Positions 1 through 8,790 of a DNA stretch of 64,000 bases are shown here, piece after piece. Below the pieces are notes generated by a model that had not been told where the DNA came from, made no database searches, and saw only the letters and a list, made by a program, of their open reading frames with translations. The translations under genes were made by a program, and so were the position numbers. The stretch's first letter is position 1; each line of letters opens with the position of its first letter. The DNA comes from JAPHSX01 sp039714395. GTDB lineage: Bacteria; Pseudomonadota; Gammaproteobacteria; Thiohalomonadales; Thiohalomonadaceae. The stretch spans positions 62,001-126,000 of the forward strand of contig JBDLJH010000008.1 of NCBI GenBank assembly GCA_039714395.1, read 5' to 3'.

Positions 1-418
1 TGTTAATGCGCAGGTCAGGGGTGGCAAGGTCGACGCTGGGCCGCTCGCCAAACTGTTCGCGAAAACGATCCACCACCGCATCCTTTACCTTAAGTGCGGC
101 GTACTTGCTGTGGCCGATGGCCGAGTCGGTGACCGAGCAGTCAACTGCCAGGGTGCCGGAGGAATGGAGGTGGCGCTCCCAGCGGATCGCCTTTACCTCG
201 TCGTACAACTCTTCGGGGGTGGATGCCTTGATGGTGGTGACGGGCAATAGCACACGATTGGCTACCCGGCTCCATAGGCAGACGCGATAGGCCAGCTCCA
301 GCTCGCCCTCAAAGGTGGCCCCGGCGGCGGAGGGCCGGATCTTCTGCGCCCCCAGCTCACGCAGTTCGCGCGCCAGTAGCTGGGACATCCCTTTGGGGGT
401 GGTGGCAAAGAGTTTCAT
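1..418 (-). CDS. rlmL: 23S rRNA (guanine-N2) methyltransferase RlmL, N-terminal part (cut by window edge)
   Basis: Reading leftwards from an ATG at 418, about 139 residues are visible before the window ends. The start, MKLFATTPKGMSQLLARELR, and the following region match the N-terminal ferredoxin-like/THUMP part of RlmL (YcbY), which methylates G2445 of 23S rRNA. The pattern of an ELRELGA helix followed by a strand-rich segment with AYRVCLWSRVANRVLLP is characteristic of the THUMP methyltransferase family. The catalytic Rossmann domains lie outside the window, so whether the C-terminal RlmK half is fused cannot be seen. It follows slyX on the same strand with a gap of about 31 bases. Confidence 0.85.
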   Translation of the reverse strand, partial: MKLFATTPKGMSQLLARELRELGAQKIRPSAAGATFEGELELAYRVCLWSRVANRVLLPVTTIKASTPEELYDEVKAIRWERHLHSSGTLAVDCSVTDSAIGHSKYAALKVKDAVVDRFREQFGERPSVDLATPDLRIN

Positions 419-449
419 GAGGTGTTGGCCTAAGGGTTACGCTGAAGCT

Positions 450-671
450 TCAGTAGTGGGGCGGTGGTGTCTCTTCGGACATCGGGGCGACGGCCGACGG
501 AGTCAGGTCCTTCAGCAGTGATTTGAGGTAGTCGATTTGCCCCTGTAACGCCTCAATGGTCTGTTGCTGTGCTAGCGTGGTGCTAGTTAGCTCATCAATA
601 GCTGCTTCTTGATAGGCAACACGGGTTTCTATATCTTCGAGACGTTTATCCATGGCGGCGTAATCGTACAT
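450..671 (-). CDS. slyX: SlyX family protein
   Basis: A small coiled-coil protein of about 73 residues starting MYDYAAMDKRLEDIE. It has heptad-rich helices and ends in the hallmark EETPPPHY tail of SlyX. The family's function is not established; members are small soluble cytoplasmic proteins. Three in-frame ATGs (692, 671, 653) are possible and none has a strong Shine-Dalgarno. I chose 671 because its length best matches the about 72-residue family norm. It lies upstream of rlmL on the same strand. Confidence 0.85.
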   Translation of the reverse strand: MYDYAAMDKRLEDIETRVAYQEAAIDELTSTTLAQQQTIEALQGQIDYLKSLLKDLTPSAVAPMSEETPPPHY

Positions 672-784
672 TGTGGGTGAGAATGGGCGCATTGTATCAC
701 GCAGCCTGTTGCGGCCATTGTCTATTTCAGCTCAGGCTTTGGTAGAATTGCGTCATACATCCTCTTGCTATCAAGGAATCCAGA

Positions 785-1336
785 GTGAAAAAAGTGTTGG
801 TCACTGCAGTGTTGGTCTTCATGCTGTTTGGTTCTGGCAACATGCGTGCGGCTGATATGAACTACAGCGGCGCTTATACCGGATCGATGGCGGGAAGCAT
901 GATGACAGCCATGTGGGACTTTATGGAGTGGTTTCTGGGGCAGCGTAATAACTCGGGGCCTTATCCCGGTGGATGGAATAACCCCAATACCTTCTATGGC
1001 CCCAACCGGGGGCCAGCTCCCAACCCCTATCGCCATCGTGATTATTGGGATGACCCGTCAAACCCCTGGGTGGACATGCAGTTGCTGGAGGGAACCTGGC
1101 GGGCGCAGTCGGGTGAGTACTGGTATGTGCGCGACAATCGTTTTGTGCTGCTTGATAACAAGCAGCAGAAGATGACAGGGGAGTTTATTGTCGAGGGTAA
1201 TTTTATCCTTACCCGTATGCCCTGGGGTGAGGTGGAGTTTGAGTTCAGGCAGATGGATGACGTACTGGTAATGCGCGATGTGAACGGTCGCGTGATGCTG
1301 TTGCGTCGTGTTGAGGCTGCTGGCTGGAATTGGTAG
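785..1336 (+). CDS. Secreted protein of unknown function (183 aa)
   Basis: GTG start at 785 with AAGGA about 7 bases upstream. The first 22 residues form a Sec signal peptide (KK, hydrophobic LVTAVLVFMLFGSG, then MRAAD), so the product is exported. The mature protein has a Gly/Asn/Pro/Trp/Tyr-rich first half (around residues 50-90) and a compact strand-rich second half beginning near WVDMQLLEGTWRAQSGEYWY. That second half looks like a small beta domain (LEGTW, FILTRMPWGEVEFEF, VLVMRDVNGRVMLLRR). I do not recognise the family. It stands alone, divergent from slyX and convergent with the next gene. Confidence 0.7.
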   Translation: MKKVLVTAVLVFMLFGSGNMRAADMNYSGAYTGSMAGSMMTAMWDFMEWFLGQRNNSGPYPGGWNNPNTFYGPNRGPAPNPYRHRDYWDDPSNPWVDMQLLEGTWRAQSGEYWYVRDNRFVLLDNKQQKMTGEFIVEGNFILTRMPWGEVEFEFRQMDDVLVMRDVNGRVMLLRRVEAAGWNW

Positions 1337-1440
1337 AACGCTAATAATGCTGTGCTTGATACACTCCTGCCCCGAGAGTCGGCACAGCTCTAGTCTGTGA
1401 CGACATCTGGGGAGATGATTATTTCTAGTAGAGTCAGGGA

Positions 1441-2328
1441 TTACTCCCCGGTGATGAACTCTTCAGCCATATCGGCCAGCTCCTCAGCGTAGAGGTCGAG
1501 GAAGAAGTGATCGGCACCGTCGATTACCTCAAAGCTGATGTTGTTACGTTCGGACGGTGTTGCCATCTTCTCCTCCAGCCCCTTTACCACGGTATCTTCG
1601 CTACCGGCAAAGACCAGCACCGGTTTGCTGATCTGCTTGAGCAGGCTGGGGGTATTCATGCGCATATCGGGCTGGTAGTAGGCGACGAAGGCGCTGGCAC
1701 TGGCGCTGGACTGTGGGCAGTAGATGAAGTCGACCGGCTTGAGCATGGTATCGCCCTTGCCGGCATCGACCAGTTTCTTCGCCTTTGCCAGTACCGGCGC
1801 CAGAGGTTTGTTGTAACTCTTTTGATAGCCTTTTGAATTCTTCTCTTCGCTCCATACCTGTGGCGCGACCAGTACCACTTTGGTGATCGCGGCATCGTCT
1901 CGCTCGGCGGCGAACCAGGCGGTCTGGTTGCCACCGCGGGAGTGACCCAGTAGTACCACCGATTTGACCCCCTGCTGTTTCAGCCAGCCCAGCCACAGGC
2001 CGATCTCATCAAGGGCATCGGTGTGTTTGTGGGTGTGCGGCACGGCGCAGTCATACATTCCCGTCCGCTTGCTGAGGCCGAGGGAGAGGTTAATGGCCAG
2101 CGAGCTGATACCACGATCCTTAAACATCTCCTGCAGCGTTGCCATGATCTCCATGCGATTGTGGGCCAGGGTGCCGTGGGTCATTAGTACTACGGTGCCG
2201 TTTTTCCAGTTGTCAGAGGCGGCCTCCAGATTGGCATTGATGATCAAACCGTTGTGGTTTAGTTGATGCTCTTCTGCATGCAGGCTAAAAGAGAGCAGCA
2301 ACAGCAGCAGGGGAAAGACCTTTCTCAT
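1441..2328 (-). CDS. Secreted alpha/beta-hydrolase family protein (295 aa)
   Basis: The N-terminus MRKVFPLLLLLLSFSLHAEE is a clear signal peptide, so the enzyme is probably periplasmic. The alpha/beta-hydrolase nucleophile elbow is seen as LLGHSRGGNQTAW (GxSxG near residue 130). Plausible acid and base residues are in FAGSEDTVV and DGADHFFLDLY close to the C-terminus. An oxyanion-loop segment VVLMTHGTLAHNRMEIM precedes them. The substrate cannot be deduced. It lies just downstream of, and on the same strand as, the ArsR-rhodanese regulator gene, with a gap of about 30 bases, so the two may be co-transcribed. Confidence 0.8.
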   Translation of the reverse strand: MRKVFPLLLLLLSFSLHAEEHQLNHNGLIINANLEAASDNWKNGTVVLMTHGTLAHNRMEIMATLQEMFKDRGISSLAINLSLGLSKRTGMYDCAVPHTHKHTDALDEIGLWLGWLKQQGVKSVVLLGHSRGGNQTAWFAAERDDAAITKVVLVAPQVWSEEKNSKGYQKSYNKPLAPVLAKAKKLVDAGKGDTMLKPVDFIYCPQSSASASAFVAYYQPDMRMNTPSLLKQISKPVLVFAGSEDTVVKGLEEKMATPSERNNISFEVIDGADHFFLDLYAEELADMAEEFITGE

Positions 2329-2358
2329 GGGGGACTCCAGGGATTTGGGGGATTAGCG

Positions 2359-3024
2359 TTATTGAATTTTTTCAGTGGGCATGCCACCGACCATCCACTC
2401 AGGATAGCCATCTTCGAGACGGTGGGCGGTAAAACCTTTTTCACGCAGGCGTGCCACCGCCTCGAAAGCGAGGATGCAGTGAGGGCCGCGGCAGTAGGCA
2501 ACGATCTCGTGTCCCTGCTCCAGCTCATCGAGATGCCCCTCCAGCTCGTTTAGCGGAATGTTGAGCGCACCCGGCAGGTGGCCGGCGGCGTACTCCTCGT
2601 GGGGGCGCACATCGAGTACGGTAACCAGGCCATCGCGCACTCGTTCCAGCAACTCAGCATGGGCTACCGGCTCCAGGTTGTCTTTGGTGGTGAGGTAGGT
2701 CTGCACCAGCTGATCCACCTCGGCCAGGTGGCGCTCGGCCACCCCGCGCAGGGCACCGAACAGCTCTATCACATCGTTGTCGCTAATACGGTAGTAGACC
2801 TTCAGTCCCTCCTTGCGGCAGGCCACCAGACCGGTCTGGCGTAGCTGCTGCAGGTGCTGCGAGGTGTTGGCAACGGTAAGCCCGGAGACCTTCGCCAGCT
2901 CCTCCACGCTGCGCTCGCCCTGGGCGATAAACTCCAGTAGTTCTAGCCGGTTACCGTTGCTCATCGCCTTACCGATGCGGGCAAACTGGGCAAACAGCTG
3001 CTGCTTAAAATTGATCTTTGACAT
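2359..3024 (-). CDS. ArsR-type HTH regulator fused to a rhodanese domain (221 aa)
   Basis: Residues about 10-90 are an ArsR/SmtB winged helix (SVEELAKVSGLTVANTSQHL recognition region). Residues about 120-220 are a rhodanese domain with an active-site loop CRGPHC (C178) able to carry a persulfide. Such fusions are one-component regulators that sense sulfur species, oxidants or metals; the actual signal is inference. The reading frame stays open to 3546, but only the ATG at 3024 gives the conserved start MSKINFKQQLFAQFARIGK; the upstream part is a shadow of the divergent gene. A perfect inverted repeat in the divergent promoter (3047-3070) is a likely operator, which suggests autoregulation. 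Confidence 0.9.
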   Translation of the reverse strand: MSKINFKQQLFAQFARIGKAMSNGNRLELLEFIAQGERSVEELAKVSGLTVANTSQHLQQLRQTGLVACRKEGLKVYYRISDNDVIELFGALRGVAERHLAEVDQLVQTYLTTKDNLEPVAHAELLERVRDGLVTVLDVRPHEEYAAGHLPGALNIPLNELEGHLDELEQGHEIVAYCRGPHCILAFEAVARLREKGFTAHRLEDGYPEWMVGGMPTEKIQ

Positions 3025-3046
3025 ATTTTCTCTACCATCCGACTCA

Positions 3047-3070
3047 CTATTCAAGTAATCTATTGAATAG
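3047..3070. promoter_or_regulatory. Inverted-repeat operator in the divergent ArsR-rhodanese / hydroxylase promoter
   Basis: CTATTCAA, 8 spacer bases, then TTGAATAG: perfect 8-bp arms. It sits in the 102-base gap between the divergent regulator gene and the hydroxylase gene. The right arm overlaps a plausible -35 (TTGAAT) for the plus-strand gene, with TATAGC 18 bases later. Dyad geometry and position fit an ArsR-family dimer repressing both directions. The binding protein is inferred. Confidence 0.6.
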
Positions 3071-3126
3071 TTGTTGATATTTTTAGTATAGCACCCAATC
3101 TTAAAGAGAAGGCAGAGGGAGAGACA

Positions 3127-4005
3127 ATGGAGTTGAATGAGTGGCTGATGGCCAATGAGCAGCCGGTACGCATGGGCTTTTTCTTCGGCATGCTGGCGGT
3201 GATGGCGCTGTGGGAGGTCATTGCGCCGCGCCGTGCATTGACCGTCTCCAAAGCGGTACGCTGGACCAATAACCTTGGCATCGTCTTCTTTAACAGCTTT
3301 TTGCTGCGCCTGATCTTCCCCGCCGCCGCAGTCGGTGTTGCCGCCTTTGCTGCAGAGAACGGCTGGGGGCTGCTCAACTACTATGAGCTGCCGTTCTGGC
3401 TGACGGTGGTGCTCTCGGTGGTGGTGATGGACTTCATCATCTATCTGCAACACGTGATGGTGCACGCGGTGCCGTTGCTGTGGCGCCTGCACCGTATGCA
3501 CCATGCCGACCTCGATTATGACGTTACGACCGGGGCACGCTTCCACCCTATTGAGATCATCCTCTCCATGCTAATCAAGTTTGCCACTATCGTGGTACTC
3601 GGCCCGCCGGTGGTGGCGGTGGTGATCTTTGAAATCGTGCTTAATGCCACGGCGATGTTCAACCACGGCAATGTGCGCCTGCCGCTGGGGCTGGATCGGG
3701 TGTTGCGTCTGTTTCTGGTCACTCCCGATATGCATCGGGTACACCACTCGGTAGAGGATGACGAGGCCAACTGTAACTTCGGGTTCAGTCTGCCGTGGTG
3801 GGATCGCCTCTTCGGCACCTATCGCGCCCAACCGCGTGGCGGCCACGAGGGGATGACCATCGGTATCCACAAGTTTCGCACGCCCAGGGAGGCTAGCTGG
3901 TTTCCCGGTATGTTGCTGCTACCCTTCAAGGGGAAGGTGAGTGAGTACACCATTAATCGTCGCCAGTGGAATGAAACGGATCCGAAGCGTGGTGCAGATG
4001 AGTAA
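3127..4005 (+). CDS. Sterol desaturase / fatty acid hydroxylase superfamily membrane protein (292 aa)
   Basis: A multi-spanning inner-membrane protein with hydrophobic segments near residues 18-32, 52-75 and 95-112. It carries the di-iron histidine clusters of the superfamily: HVMVH, then WRLHRMHHAD, then DMHRVHHS near residues 205-212 with a downstream NFGFSLPWWDRLFGTY signature. Members hydroxylate or desaturate lipids using O2; the bacterial substrate is unknown. Start ATG at 3127 lies after an AGGGAGAG Shine-Dalgarno. The next gene overlaps its stop by 8 bases, so translation is probably coupled. It is divergent from the ArsR-rhodanese regulator and likely controlled by it. Confidence 0.85.
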   Translation: MELNEWLMANEQPVRMGFFFGMLAVMALWEVIAPRRALTVSKAVRWTNNLGIVFFNSFLLRLIFPAAAVGVAAFAAENGWGLLNYYELPFWLTVVLSVVVMDFIIYLQHVMVHAVPLLWRLHRMHHADLDYDVTTGARFHPIEIILSMLIKFATIVVLGPPVVAVVIFEIVLNATAMFNHGNVRLPLGLDRVLRLFLVTPDMHRVHHSVEDDEANCNFGFSLPWWDRLFGTYRAQPRGGHEGMTIGIHKFRTPREASWFPGMLLLPFKGKVSEYTINRRQWNETDPKRGADE

Positions 4006-4669
4006 GAAACTGTTACGCACTATTCTGATAGTGTTGCTGATTGGCGGTATTGCGCTGGCAATGAACTATCGTGACCAGCTTGATGCCGAACAGCTCTCTG
4101 CCTGGGTGGCCAGTTTTGGCGTTGCCGGGCCGCTAGTTTTTATGCTGCTCTATGCGCTGGCCACAGTGTTGTTTCTGCCGGGTTCGGTGTTGACCCTGGC
4201 AGGCGGGGCGATCTTTGGCCCACTGTGGGGAACCCTCTATAACCTTACCGGTGCCACACTCGGTGCTACCCTGGCCTTTCTCGTCTCACGTTACCTCGCT
4301 GCTGACTGGGCGGAGCAGAAGAGTGGCGGACGCACCAAACAGTTAAAGGATGGAGTCGAGGCAGAGGGATGGCGCTTTGTCGCCTTCGTACGCCTGGTGC
4401 CGCTATTTCCCTTTAATATTCTTAACTATGCACTGGGGCTGACCCGCATCAAGCTCTCCCACTACATCATCACCTCTTACATCTGTATGTTGCCAGGTGG
4501 CTTTGCCTATACCTATCTGGGCTATGCGGGTCGTGAGGCGGTGGCTGGTGGTGAGGGGCTGATCCAGAAGGGGTTGCTAGCGCTGGCACTGCTGGCAGTG
4601 GTCTCCTTTCTGCCGCGTCTTATCGGTCGTCTGCGTCAGGGGCCGAAGGACGATTCTGCGGAGTCGTAG
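3998..4669 (+). CDS. TVP38/TMEM64 (DedA-superfamily) membrane protein, copy 1
   Basis: A 223-residue integral membrane protein. The N-terminal helix IVLLIGGIALAMNY is followed by the VTT/SNARE-associated core: FMLLYALATVLFLPGSVLTL, then GGAIFGPLWGTLYNLTGATLG, then FVAFVRLVPLFPFNILNYALG with the conserved R and P. The family flips or moves phospholipids or undecaprenyl carriers in studied members; the role here is inferred only at family level. The chosen start MSKKLLRT overlaps the preceding hydroxylase stop by 8 bases, pointing to an operon. An in-frame earlier ATG at 3941 lies wholly inside the hydroxylase gene and is unlikely. Confidence 0.87.
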   Translation: MSKKLLRTILIVLLIGGIALAMNYRDQLDAEQLSAWVASFGVAGPLVFMLLYALATVLFLPGSVLTLAGGAIFGPLWGTLYNLTGATLGATLAFLVSRYLAADWAEQKSGGRTKQLKDGVEAEGWRFVAFVRLVPLFPFNILNYALGLTRIKLSHYIITSYICMLPGGFAYTYLGYAGREAVAGGEGLIQKGLLALALLAVVSFLPRLIGRLRQGPKDDSAES

Positions 4670-4678
4670 CAATACTCA

Positions 4679-5350
4679 CTATGGTTTTAGTGGATGACGC
4701 ATGCGGTTATAGAGGTGCGGTAGCAGCAACACGGCAACTAATAACATCGCCATGGATACCAGGGTGAGTAGGCGATCCCCTTCGCCACTGAACAGTGTAA
4801 GCCCGCTGTGGCCGATGTAGGCGTAGACGCTAAGGCGCGGCAGCAGGGCTAAGGCGTTGGCTGTGACAAAGGACGTTAGTGATAGACGGCACAGGCCAAA
4901 GGCGTAGCAGGAGAGGTCGTAGGGCACCATCGGTATCAGCCGCACCAGGGCGACAAAGCGCCACCCCTCCCGCTCTACCCCATGTTTCACACGTTGCAGG
5001 GTCTGGCTTAAATGGCGCTCTACCAGTTCTGCTGCAAAATGGCGGGCGAGGAGAAAGGCAAGGGCCGCCCCCAGCGTGGCACCCGCAACATTCAATAATG
5101 GCCCCAGCCACGGCCCGAATAGTGCGCCACCAAGCAGGCAGAGCAGGGTACCGGGGAAAAATAGTGTTACCGCCAGTGCATAGATAAGTACAAACAGCAG
5201 CGGTGCGATTAGCGGAAAATCAACAAGAAAGGTGTGCAGTCCGATGAGAGGTTCGGGAACGTTGGCATCGGAGCTGAACGCCACGGCCTCTGTCACGAGA
5301 AACAGCGCAAGCGTACTCCAGACACTCCCTGAACGTGCTGTTAATGACAA
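4679..5350 (-). CDS. TVP38/TMEM64 (DedA-superfamily) membrane protein, copy 2
   Basis: A 223-residue paralogue facing copy 1 tail to tail with only 9 bases between stops. It has the same core: FVLIYALAVTLFFPGTLLCL, GGALFGPWLGPLLNVAGATLG and FVALVRLIPMVPYDLSCYAFG. The start appears to be TTG at 5350, preceded by AAGGG at 8 bases; no in-frame ATG fits. The two copies have clearly diverged (NILNYALG versus DLSCYAFG), so they are not a recent duplication. The substrate is unknown. Confidence 0.83.
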   Translation of the reverse strand: MSLTARSGSVWSTLALFLVTEAVAFSSDANVPEPLIGLHTFLVDFPLIAPLLFVLIYALAVTLFFPGTLLCLLGGALFGPWLGPLLNVAGATLGAALAFLLARHFAAELVERHLSQTLQRVKHGVEREGWRFVALVRLIPMVPYDLSCYAFGLCRLSLTSFVTANALALLPRLSVYAYIGHSGLTLFSGEGDRLLTLVSMAMLLVAVLLLPHLYNRMRHPLKP

Positions 5351-5468
5351 GCGAGCAACCCTTATTCCGTGTGATGATTAGATTTATCATAGCGCAGCCT
5401 AACCCTCTGCCCACCATGGTTTTTCCCGGGTGTTAAACTGATGATAGAGGATTGATGTGGAGTAGCGG

Positions 5469-6080
5469 ATGTTTAGCGGAATCGTACAAGGCACCGCCGA
5501 GGTGGTGCAGATTGATGAAAAAGAGAATTTTCGTACCCATGTGGTGCGTCTTCCTGATGCGTTGTTGCCCGGACTGGAAACCGGGGCCTCGGTAGCACAT
5601 AACGGTTGCTGTCTTACCGTGGTCGCTATGGATGGTGATCGGGTCAGCTTTGACCTGATGCAGGAGACATTAAAGGTCACCAACCTGGGCGAACTTGCCG
5701 TTGGTGGTAGGGTGAATGTAGAGCGTGCTGCACGCTTCGGTGATGACATCGGAGGGCATGCCATGTCGGGCCATATCCTCTGCACAGCCGAGGTGACAAA
5801 GGTGATCGAATCACCGAATAATCATCAGGTGTGGTTCCGTTTGCCTGAGGTGTGGTCGAAGTATGTTTTCACCAAGGGCTACATCGGTATCGATGGCATT
5901 AGCCTTACTATCGGTGATGTGGAGGGGGCGGAGTTTAACGTCAACCTGATCCCCGAAACACTGCAGCGTACCAACATCGGCACACGCAAGGCAGGTGATC
6001 ACATCAATATCGAGATCGACCCGCAGACCCAGGCGATTGTTGACACGGTGGAGCGGGTAATGGCCGAACGCGGGGCATAA
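5469..6080 (+). CDS. ribE: Riboflavin synthase (alpha subunit type)
   Basis: A 203-residue lumazine-binding protein that dismutates two 6,7-dimethyl-8-ribityllumazine to riboflavin. It shows the two tandem lumazine-binding barrels: MFSGIVQGTAEV...HNGCCLTVV (residues about 1-95) and GGHAMSGHILCTAEV...GIDGISLTIGDVEG...LIPETLQRTN (residues about 96-190). The length matches the family. No FMN riboswitch sequence is visible upstream. It stands apart from other rib genes, and a strong terminator follows directly. Confidence 0.95.
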   Translation: MFSGIVQGTAEVVQIDEKENFRTHVVRLPDALLPGLETGASVAHNGCCLTVVAMDGDRVSFDLMQETLKVTNLGELAVGGRVNVERAARFGDDIGGHAMSGHILCTAEVTKVIESPNNHQVWFRLPEVWSKYVFTKGYIGIDGISLTIGDVEGAEFNVNLIPETLQRTNIGTRKAGDHINIEIDPQTQAIVDTVERVMAERGA

Positions 6081-6122
6081 AAAAAGCAGAGGGTGGTTCC
6101 TCAGGAACCGTTCTCTGCTTTT
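6081..6122. terminator. Bidirectional rho-independent terminator
   Basis: AAAAGCAGAG pairs with CTCTGCTTTT and the inner GGTTCC/GGAACC stem closes on a TCA loop, with runs of A on the left and T on the right. It can stop ribE transcripts on the plus strand and the TonB-receptor gene on the minus strand. Confidence 0.9.
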
Positions 6123-6189
6123 AATTGTGGCCGGTAGTCAGTAGCTCTCCCATTATGGGAGCGATGCTGACAAGCGATAGAGCCAGTTT

Positions 6190-8478
6190 TTAGAACTGGA
6201 CATTCACCCCGAAATAAATCGAGCGGCCTGCTCCAGGAACCGGGACTCCCCAGGCGACGCCACTACCCGTCATGCTTGGGCCTTCGCCGGTATAGGCACC
6301 GCCCAGTGGGTCGTTGTAGAACGTGTCGAACAGGTTCTCGATACCAAAGTCGAGTCGGGCCTGTCCGAATTTGTAGCTGCTACGTATATGTACCAGACCA
6401 TAGGCCTCGGTTTCCACCTCGTTCCGGGTAGCTGACACATCCTCTTTTGCATCCACCAGCTCCACTTCAACCGTGTTGTTCCAGCTCTTCAGCTGTTGCA
6501 CGGCTGCCAGTTTCACGTTTAATGGCATGATGTTATAGAGGTTGTCGCCGGTGGTGTCATTTTCGCCGCGAGTATAGCTCAAGATGCCGGTCGCAGTGAG
6601 ATTGCCGTATGCCGTGTTCTCCGACAGCGGGAAATGACCGGAGATGTCAATGCCATAAATGCTAGCTGACTGGTTGACGAATTGAAGATATACAAAATTG
6701 TCGGTGACTGTGAGATTGGCGTCGACGCATGAGCCTGAAGCGGCCCCAGAACAGCGTTCTGCATCAATGTAGTCAGAAACGTAGGTGTAGTGGGGTGTTA
6801 CCTTCAGCCCCCACTTCTCATTTGCAGCGTCGTGCCAGTCGAAGGTGGCGCTGACGGTATGGGCGACCTCTGGTTCCAGCTCAAGGTTACCGACATAGCC
6901 ATTGCCGTCGCCAGCCCAGTTGATCATGCGCATGGCCATGCCACCGGTTGACCAGGCATAACGCTCATAGAGATTGGGCGAACGGGTCTTCTGGGCTAAG
7001 CCGAACTCAATGGTGCGCGTGGTGTCCGGGGTGAAGCGCAGCAGCGCGGTCAGATCCAGGTTGTCGTCAGTAAACTTGCGCTCAGCATCATTGAAGGCAG
7101 TGGCGTCGGCATCGTATTTAGGACCATAACCCTGAACCTCACCGGCATTCATGTTCACCTGCTCGCCGCGTATACCAAGCTGGCTCAGCCACTCTGGACC
7201 CCACTGGGCCTCCCACTCACTGAAGATGGCCAGGCGGTCACGCTCGCCGTCTTTAATGCTCCAGAAGGTATCGGGCCACATTCCCTTACCTGCGGGATCC
7301 CACCAGTCATCCAGGCGGTATTGCTGGGTCTCGCCGCCAATCCTGATCAGGTCACCCGATGACAGGGGAATGTCTGCCTTGATGACTACACCCGTATTAT
7401 CACCCTCGGTGTCCATCGGCATGCCTGCTGCTGTACATGGCGTAGGACACCCACCAATCGGGCCAGGAATGCCGCTATCTGAATAATCGGTGGGGGCGCT
7501 AGGGCCATACCAGAAGAGTTTGTCATCGTAGAATTGCATGTAATGACGGGTATGTTCGTTATAGGCACGAGCCTCCAGTGTACCCCAGTCGAGCTGTCCC
7601 TCGTAGCTGAGGTTGGTGTGGGTACTATCGTTGCCGGTCATGTCCATGCGCTGGTTAGGGTAGCCCTGGAAGGGGATATCCTGCATACCTGCTTTAAGTT
7701 CAACCAGGTGGTTATCATTACGCATGCCCAGGGTGAGAGACTGGTTGGTCGAATGATACATAGTGGAGCCGACCTCGTCGTCATCGAGGATACGATCACC
7801 CACATCAATGACAGTGCTACTGATCTTGAAATCGTCGCCTGCCTTGTAGTTGTCAGACTCGGCGGTCGAACCACGGTAGGTCAGACTCACAGTTTCACTG
7901 GCAACGGTCGCGCTGAGATTGGCACCGCTGGCGTTGCCGTTGCTGCGTGCGAAGGCACCGATCTCACCCTTGGTCAGGATGCCCTCGCCGGGCTTCGCAA
8001 ACTCAGGGTCAGCGGATTCAACGATGATGCTGCCGCCAATGCTGTCACCACCCAGACTGACCGGTGAGATACCGGCGAATACCGTGGCGCTGCCAACACT
8101 GGTCGGATCGATATAGGAGAGGGCCGGATTCATATGGTTTTCACAGGCGGAGATAATGTCCATACCGTCGACCTTGATACGCAGGCGGTCATCACCCAGA
8201 CCGTGAATCACCGGCAGGCTGGAAACGCCACCGGCACCCTGGAGGTTGAGCCCCGGGATATTCTTCAGAAGACTGGCCGTATCGCTGGTGGCCGGTTGCA
8301 TGGACTTTAGCTCTTCCGTATCGACGGCTGAGGAATTTAGTGGTTGTGTCTCGGTTAATGGTGATGCGGTGATGCTGATGGTTGGAAGCTGCGCCTCCTC
8401 TGCGACAGCGACGCCGTGGACGAGACTGGCTATCAGTGTGGCGAGAAGAGCTCGCCGGTGGGAAAACGAAGGATGCAT
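6190..8478 (-). CDS. TonB-dependent outer-membrane receptor, OprC/NosA-like copper type (762 aa)
   Basis: Signal peptide at residues 1-26 (ATLIASLVHGVAVAEE), a TonB box/plug region (TISITASPL, then VIHGLGDDRLRIKVDGMD), and a barrel ending in a terminal aromatic (YFGVNVQF). The plug has CENHM (C112-M116) and the barrel has HYM (H312-M314). This is the CxxxM plus HxM arrangement described for the copper importer OprC, and the neighbouring text (QDIPFQGYPNQRMDM) fits the NosA/OprC group. A Cys/Met-rich loop (GGCPTPCTAAGMPMD, about 340-355) may add metal ligands. It is divergent from exbB-exbD-tonB, which presumably energise it. Copper uptake is strong inference, not proof. Confidence 0.87.
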   Translation of the reverse strand: MHPSFSHRRALLATLIASLVHGVAVAEEAQLPTISITASPLTETQPLNSSAVDTEELKSMQPATSDTASLLKNIPGLNLQGAGGVSSLPVIHGLGDDRLRIKVDGMDIISACENHMNPALSYIDPTSVGSATVFAGISPVSLGGDSIGGSIIVESADPEFAKPGEGILTKGEIGAFARSNGNASGANLSATVASETVSLTYRGSTAESDNYKAGDDFKISSTVIDVGDRILDDDEVGSTMYHSTNQSLTLGMRNDNHLVELKAGMQDIPFQGYPNQRMDMTGNDSTHTNLSYEGQLDWGTLEARAYNEHTRHYMQFYDDKLFWYGPSAPTDYSDSGIPGPIGGCPTPCTAAGMPMDTEGDNTGVVIKADIPLSSGDLIRIGGETQQYRLDDWWDPAGKGMWPDTFWSIKDGERDRLAIFSEWEAQWGPEWLSQLGIRGEQVNMNAGEVQGYGPKYDADATAFNDAERKFTDDNLDLTALLRFTPDTTRTIEFGLAQKTRSPNLYERYAWSTGGMAMRMINWAGDGNGYVGNLELEPEVAHTVSATFDWHDAANEKWGLKVTPHYTYVSDYIDAERCSGAASGSCVDANLTVTDNFVYLQFVNQSASIYGIDISGHFPLSENTAYGNLTATGILSYTRGENDTTGDNLYNIMPLNVKLAAVQQLKSWNNTVEVELVDAKEDVSATRNEVETEAYGLVHIRSSYKFGQARLDFGIENLFDTFYNDPLGGAYTGEGPSMTGSGVAWGVPVPGAGRSIYFGVNVQF

Positions 8479-8790
8479 TACGGTGGTTCCTTATTATCGT
8501 TTGGTTACGGGGGAGTTAAGTTGATTTAAGAGAAACATTCTGAAATATTTTGCAACTATTAGACCAAATTCATAACACGTTGATTTTGTTGGATGCGGGG
8601 ATGAATTGGTGGTCTGTGGAGTGATTTTATCTGTGTCATATAACACGCTAATGAGTGATATGACCTATTAAGTCCTGCCCAGATATATTTTCTTAATCCC
8701 CATCTTTGCTGATGTTCGTTGTTGAAGTGCACAGACAGGGGGGCTCCTTGTTATGATAGGCATATTGATAGCTGTAGGACGGATATAACC
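8479..8790. other. Divergent intergenic region, TonB receptor / exbB
   Basis: A 312-base AT-rich spacer with no ORF. The receptor has an AAGGA Shine-Dalgarno 9 bases before its ATG. The only symmetry I see is GTCATAT (8635-8641) and ATATGAC (8658-8664), 16 bases apart, which may be a regulator site. I find no cobalamin-riboswitch or clear Fur-box sequence. Confidence 0.4.

Noticed and set aside
3025..3546. Upstream extension of the ArsR-rhodanese frame (395-residue reading)
   Set aside because: The extra residues are His/Gln-rich antisense translation of the divergent hydroxylase gene; the conserved protein begins at 3024.
8479..8790. Cobalamin riboswitch or Fur box before the TonB receptor
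   Set aside because: No conserved B12-box or Fur-type dyad could be found; the CxxxM/HxM site points to copper.
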